From contig DISW01000004.1 of assembly GCA_002422605.1 (NCBI GenBank), positions 1 to 23,070 of the forward strand: a stretch of 23,070 nt of DNA. The letters run 5' to 3'. Positions 21,690-23,070 of the stretch are shown piece after piece. Both the position numbers and the translations under genes were made by a program. The notes beneath the pieces are model-generated. The model was not told the origin of the DNA, made no database searches, and saw nothing but the letters and a program-made list of their open reading frames with translations. Each line of letters starts with the position of its first letter. Position 1 is the stretch's first letter. This stretch comes from Bacteriovoracaceae bacterium UBA6200 (GTDB lineage: Bacteria > Bdellovibrionota > Bacteriovoracia > Bacteriovoracales > Bacteriovoracaceae).

Positions 21690-23070
21690 ATGAAACATTT
21701 GTTAATGAACTATTTTATTATTTTAGGTCTGGCGCTCTCATTGAGTGCCTGTAACGGTGTTGGTACTGCCAAGTTTGATGAAGCCGCTCTTGGCACTGGC
21801 ACTGGAGAGACACCAGGGGAAGGTGGAACAGATTCTAGCTTGGTTTTTGCTGGAGTAAGTTCTGTCTCAGCTAAAAATGATACGAGTTTAACTCTTAACT
21901 GGACCGCTCATCCGGACGCAGTTGCCTATGATGTTTTTGATACGACTTCAGGCTCGCTATTCTTCAAAAACTCAATCGTTGGACAAGCTCAAAGTTCAAT
22001 CTCCATATCAAGTCTCACTCCTGGCTCAAGTTACAAGTTCAGAGTTCGTATCAAAAACTCTCAAGGTCTCTATGATACTAACACAAATGACATGTCAGTG
22101 ACGATGAACTCAGCCCCTGACGTGCCGTCTGCTTTAAGTCTCATCACTCCTGCAACATCTCCGGGATATCTTGCCACTCCGACTATTAGAGTGAGTGGAG
22201 TCAAAAGTGGCGATACGGTTAAAATATTTTCAGACTCATCATGCTCCACTGAGCGAGGTTCAGCGGTTGCAAGTGGAGCGACGGTTGATATTACGACAAG
22301 CTCACTTGCTGTTGGGACTTATTCATTCTATGCCAGCTCAACTAATGCTCTCAATAACTCATCTGCTTGCTCAGCTGCAAATGTGTCATACATACTAAGC
22401 AGCTGTCCTGCGGGATATATTGGCGTCCCTGCGAATGCCTCTCTTGGGGTAAATGCTTTTTGTGTCGCTCAATTTGAAATGAAAAATGTCGCTTCAGTTG
22501 CCACTTCTCAAGCAGCAGGAGCTCCATGGGTTAGTATTAACCAAACCAATGCTAAAACTGCCTGCACATCTCTTGGTGCTGGTTATGATTTGATCTCCAA
22601 TCCAGAGTGGATGACTATTGCCCATGAAATTGAAAAGACCGCCGCCAACTGGTCTGGTGTGACTCCTGCCGTTGGAGTCGGAATGCTTAATCGCGGACAT
22701 TCAGATAACTCCCCAGGCTCAGCTCTTGCTGTGACTGATACCAATGATCCTTATAATGGAACTGGTAATAACTCCGGACAAGCAGCTGGGTCAGGCTGGG
22801 AGCAAAAAAGAACGCACACGCTTTCAAATGGTCAGATCATTTGGGATATCGCAGGAAACGTCTGGGAATGGACTGACTGGAGCTTAGGTGGTGGTCTTAC
22901 CTCTGGACCTACAAGTTGCGCAGGTGCCTGGACTCAGCTTCCTGTGGTCTCATGTGGTGCCCTTGCAGCAGCAGACTATATGCCTGCCAATCCAGCAAGT
23001 GTAACAGCAGCTAACTACAACTCAAACTACGGTCTCGGACAATTATATGGTGGAGGCGGCGGCGCTGCGC
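21690..23070 (+). CDS. Secreted lipoprotein with FN3 and sulfatase-modifying-factor-like domain (runs off the window)
   Basis: 460 codons are open to the window end with no stop. ATG 21690 begins MKHLLMNYFIILGLALSLSAC, a lipoprotein signal with Cys21; GGAG lies 10 nt upstream. An in-frame ATG at 21654 would add 12 residues. A Gly/Thr-rich linker is followed by a fibronectin type III-like domain (~55-140), a second beta domain (~148-228), then from ~232 a formylglycine-generating-enzyme-like fold: FCVAQFEMK, a Trp-rich middle, and the signature IWDIAGNVWEWTDW (~387-400). Such lipoproteins are abundant surface proteins in predatory and marine Gram-negatives; in this class the FGE fold is often non-catalytic or ligand-binding. 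Whether it belongs to the element or the host is unknown. Confidence 0.82.
   Translation, partial: MKHLLMNYFIILGLALSLSACNGVGTAKFDEAALGTGTGETPGEGGTDSSLVFAGVSSVSAKNDTSLTLNWTAHPDAVAYDVFDTTSGSLFFKNSIVGQAQSSISISSLTPGSSYKFRVRIKNSQGLYDTNTNDMSVTMNSAPDVPSALSLITPATSPGYLATPTIRVSGVKSGDTVKIFSDSSCSTERGSAVASGATVDITTSSLAVGTYSFYASSTNALNNSSACSAANVSYILSSCPAGYIGVPANASLGVNAFCVAQFEMKNVASVATSQAAGAPWVSINQTNAKTACTSLGAGYDLISNPEWMTIAHEIEKTAANWSGVTPAVGVGMLNRGHSDNSPGSALAVTDTNDPYNGTGNNSGQAAGSGWEQKRTHTLSNGQIIWDIAGNVWEWTDWSLGGGLTSGPTSCAGAWTQLPVVSCGALAAADYMPANPASVTAANYNSNYGLGQLYGGGGGAA

Overview
The window holds most of an integrative and conjugative element (ICE) inserted in a molybdenum-cofactor operon. The host looks like a moderately A+T-rich Gram-negative bacterium. 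The many short lipoproteins, the FN3/sulfatase-modifying-factor lipoprotein and the histidine kinase with two receivers recall Bdellovibrionota (Bacteriovorax-like). That assignment is inference from gene style, not from a marker gene.

Left edge (1-187): the last codons of a moaA-like gene and the first ~25 codons of moaC (39-146, + strand). moaC then loses its family match and stops, so the left attachment site probably lies inside it. The right end of the element was not found and is probably outside the window.

Transfer operon (188-13956, - strand, about 13.8 kb, nearly all genes touching or overlapping). In transcription order: three small ORFs (41, 50, 50 aa), a 631-aa lipoprotein with a calcium-binding-type repeat, VirB2-like pilin, VirB3/TraL, VirB4/TraC ATPase, VirB5-like secreted coiled-coil protein, VirB6-like membrane protein, VirB8/TraE, VirB9/TraK, VirB10/TraB, a glycine-zipper lipoprotein in the VirB7/TraV slot, the coupling ATPase (VirD4/TraD), a Replic_Relax-type protein, a 119-bp hairpin region, a charged 148-aa protein, a short SSB, an excisionase-like protein and a tyrosine integrase. 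No HUH relaxase and no VirB11 were seen.

Stability module (14126-15735, - strand): an AbiEii/AbiEi type IV toxin-antitoxin pair whose promoter carries two copies of TGTCACAAA-N12-TTTGTGACA.

Sensor operon (15964-21265, + strand, five overlapping genes): an NtrC-type sigma-54 response regulator, a 68-aa protein resembling an isolated histidine-kinase dimerisation helix pair, an MTA/SAH-nucleosidase-like enzyme, an exported LivJ-type ligand-binding protein with no transporter, and a membrane histidine kinase with two C-terminal receivers.

The most interesting signal links the last two regions. The exact dyad GTGATC-N5-GATCAC occurs at the sensor-operon promoter region (15884-15900) and again, with a one-mismatch tandem copy, at 14069-14108. 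The latter lies about 80-130 bp upstream of a sigma-54-like -24/-12 element (13991-14006) that faces the transfer operon. My model is that a periplasmic ligand, sensed by binding protein plus kinase, phosphorylates the regulator, which switches on conjugation from these enhancers. Because xis and int sit at the end of the same operon, excision could be coupled to transfer.

Right edge (21266-23070): a 424-bp non-coding stretch with a possible structured leader, then the start of a large secreted lipoprotein that runs off the window.
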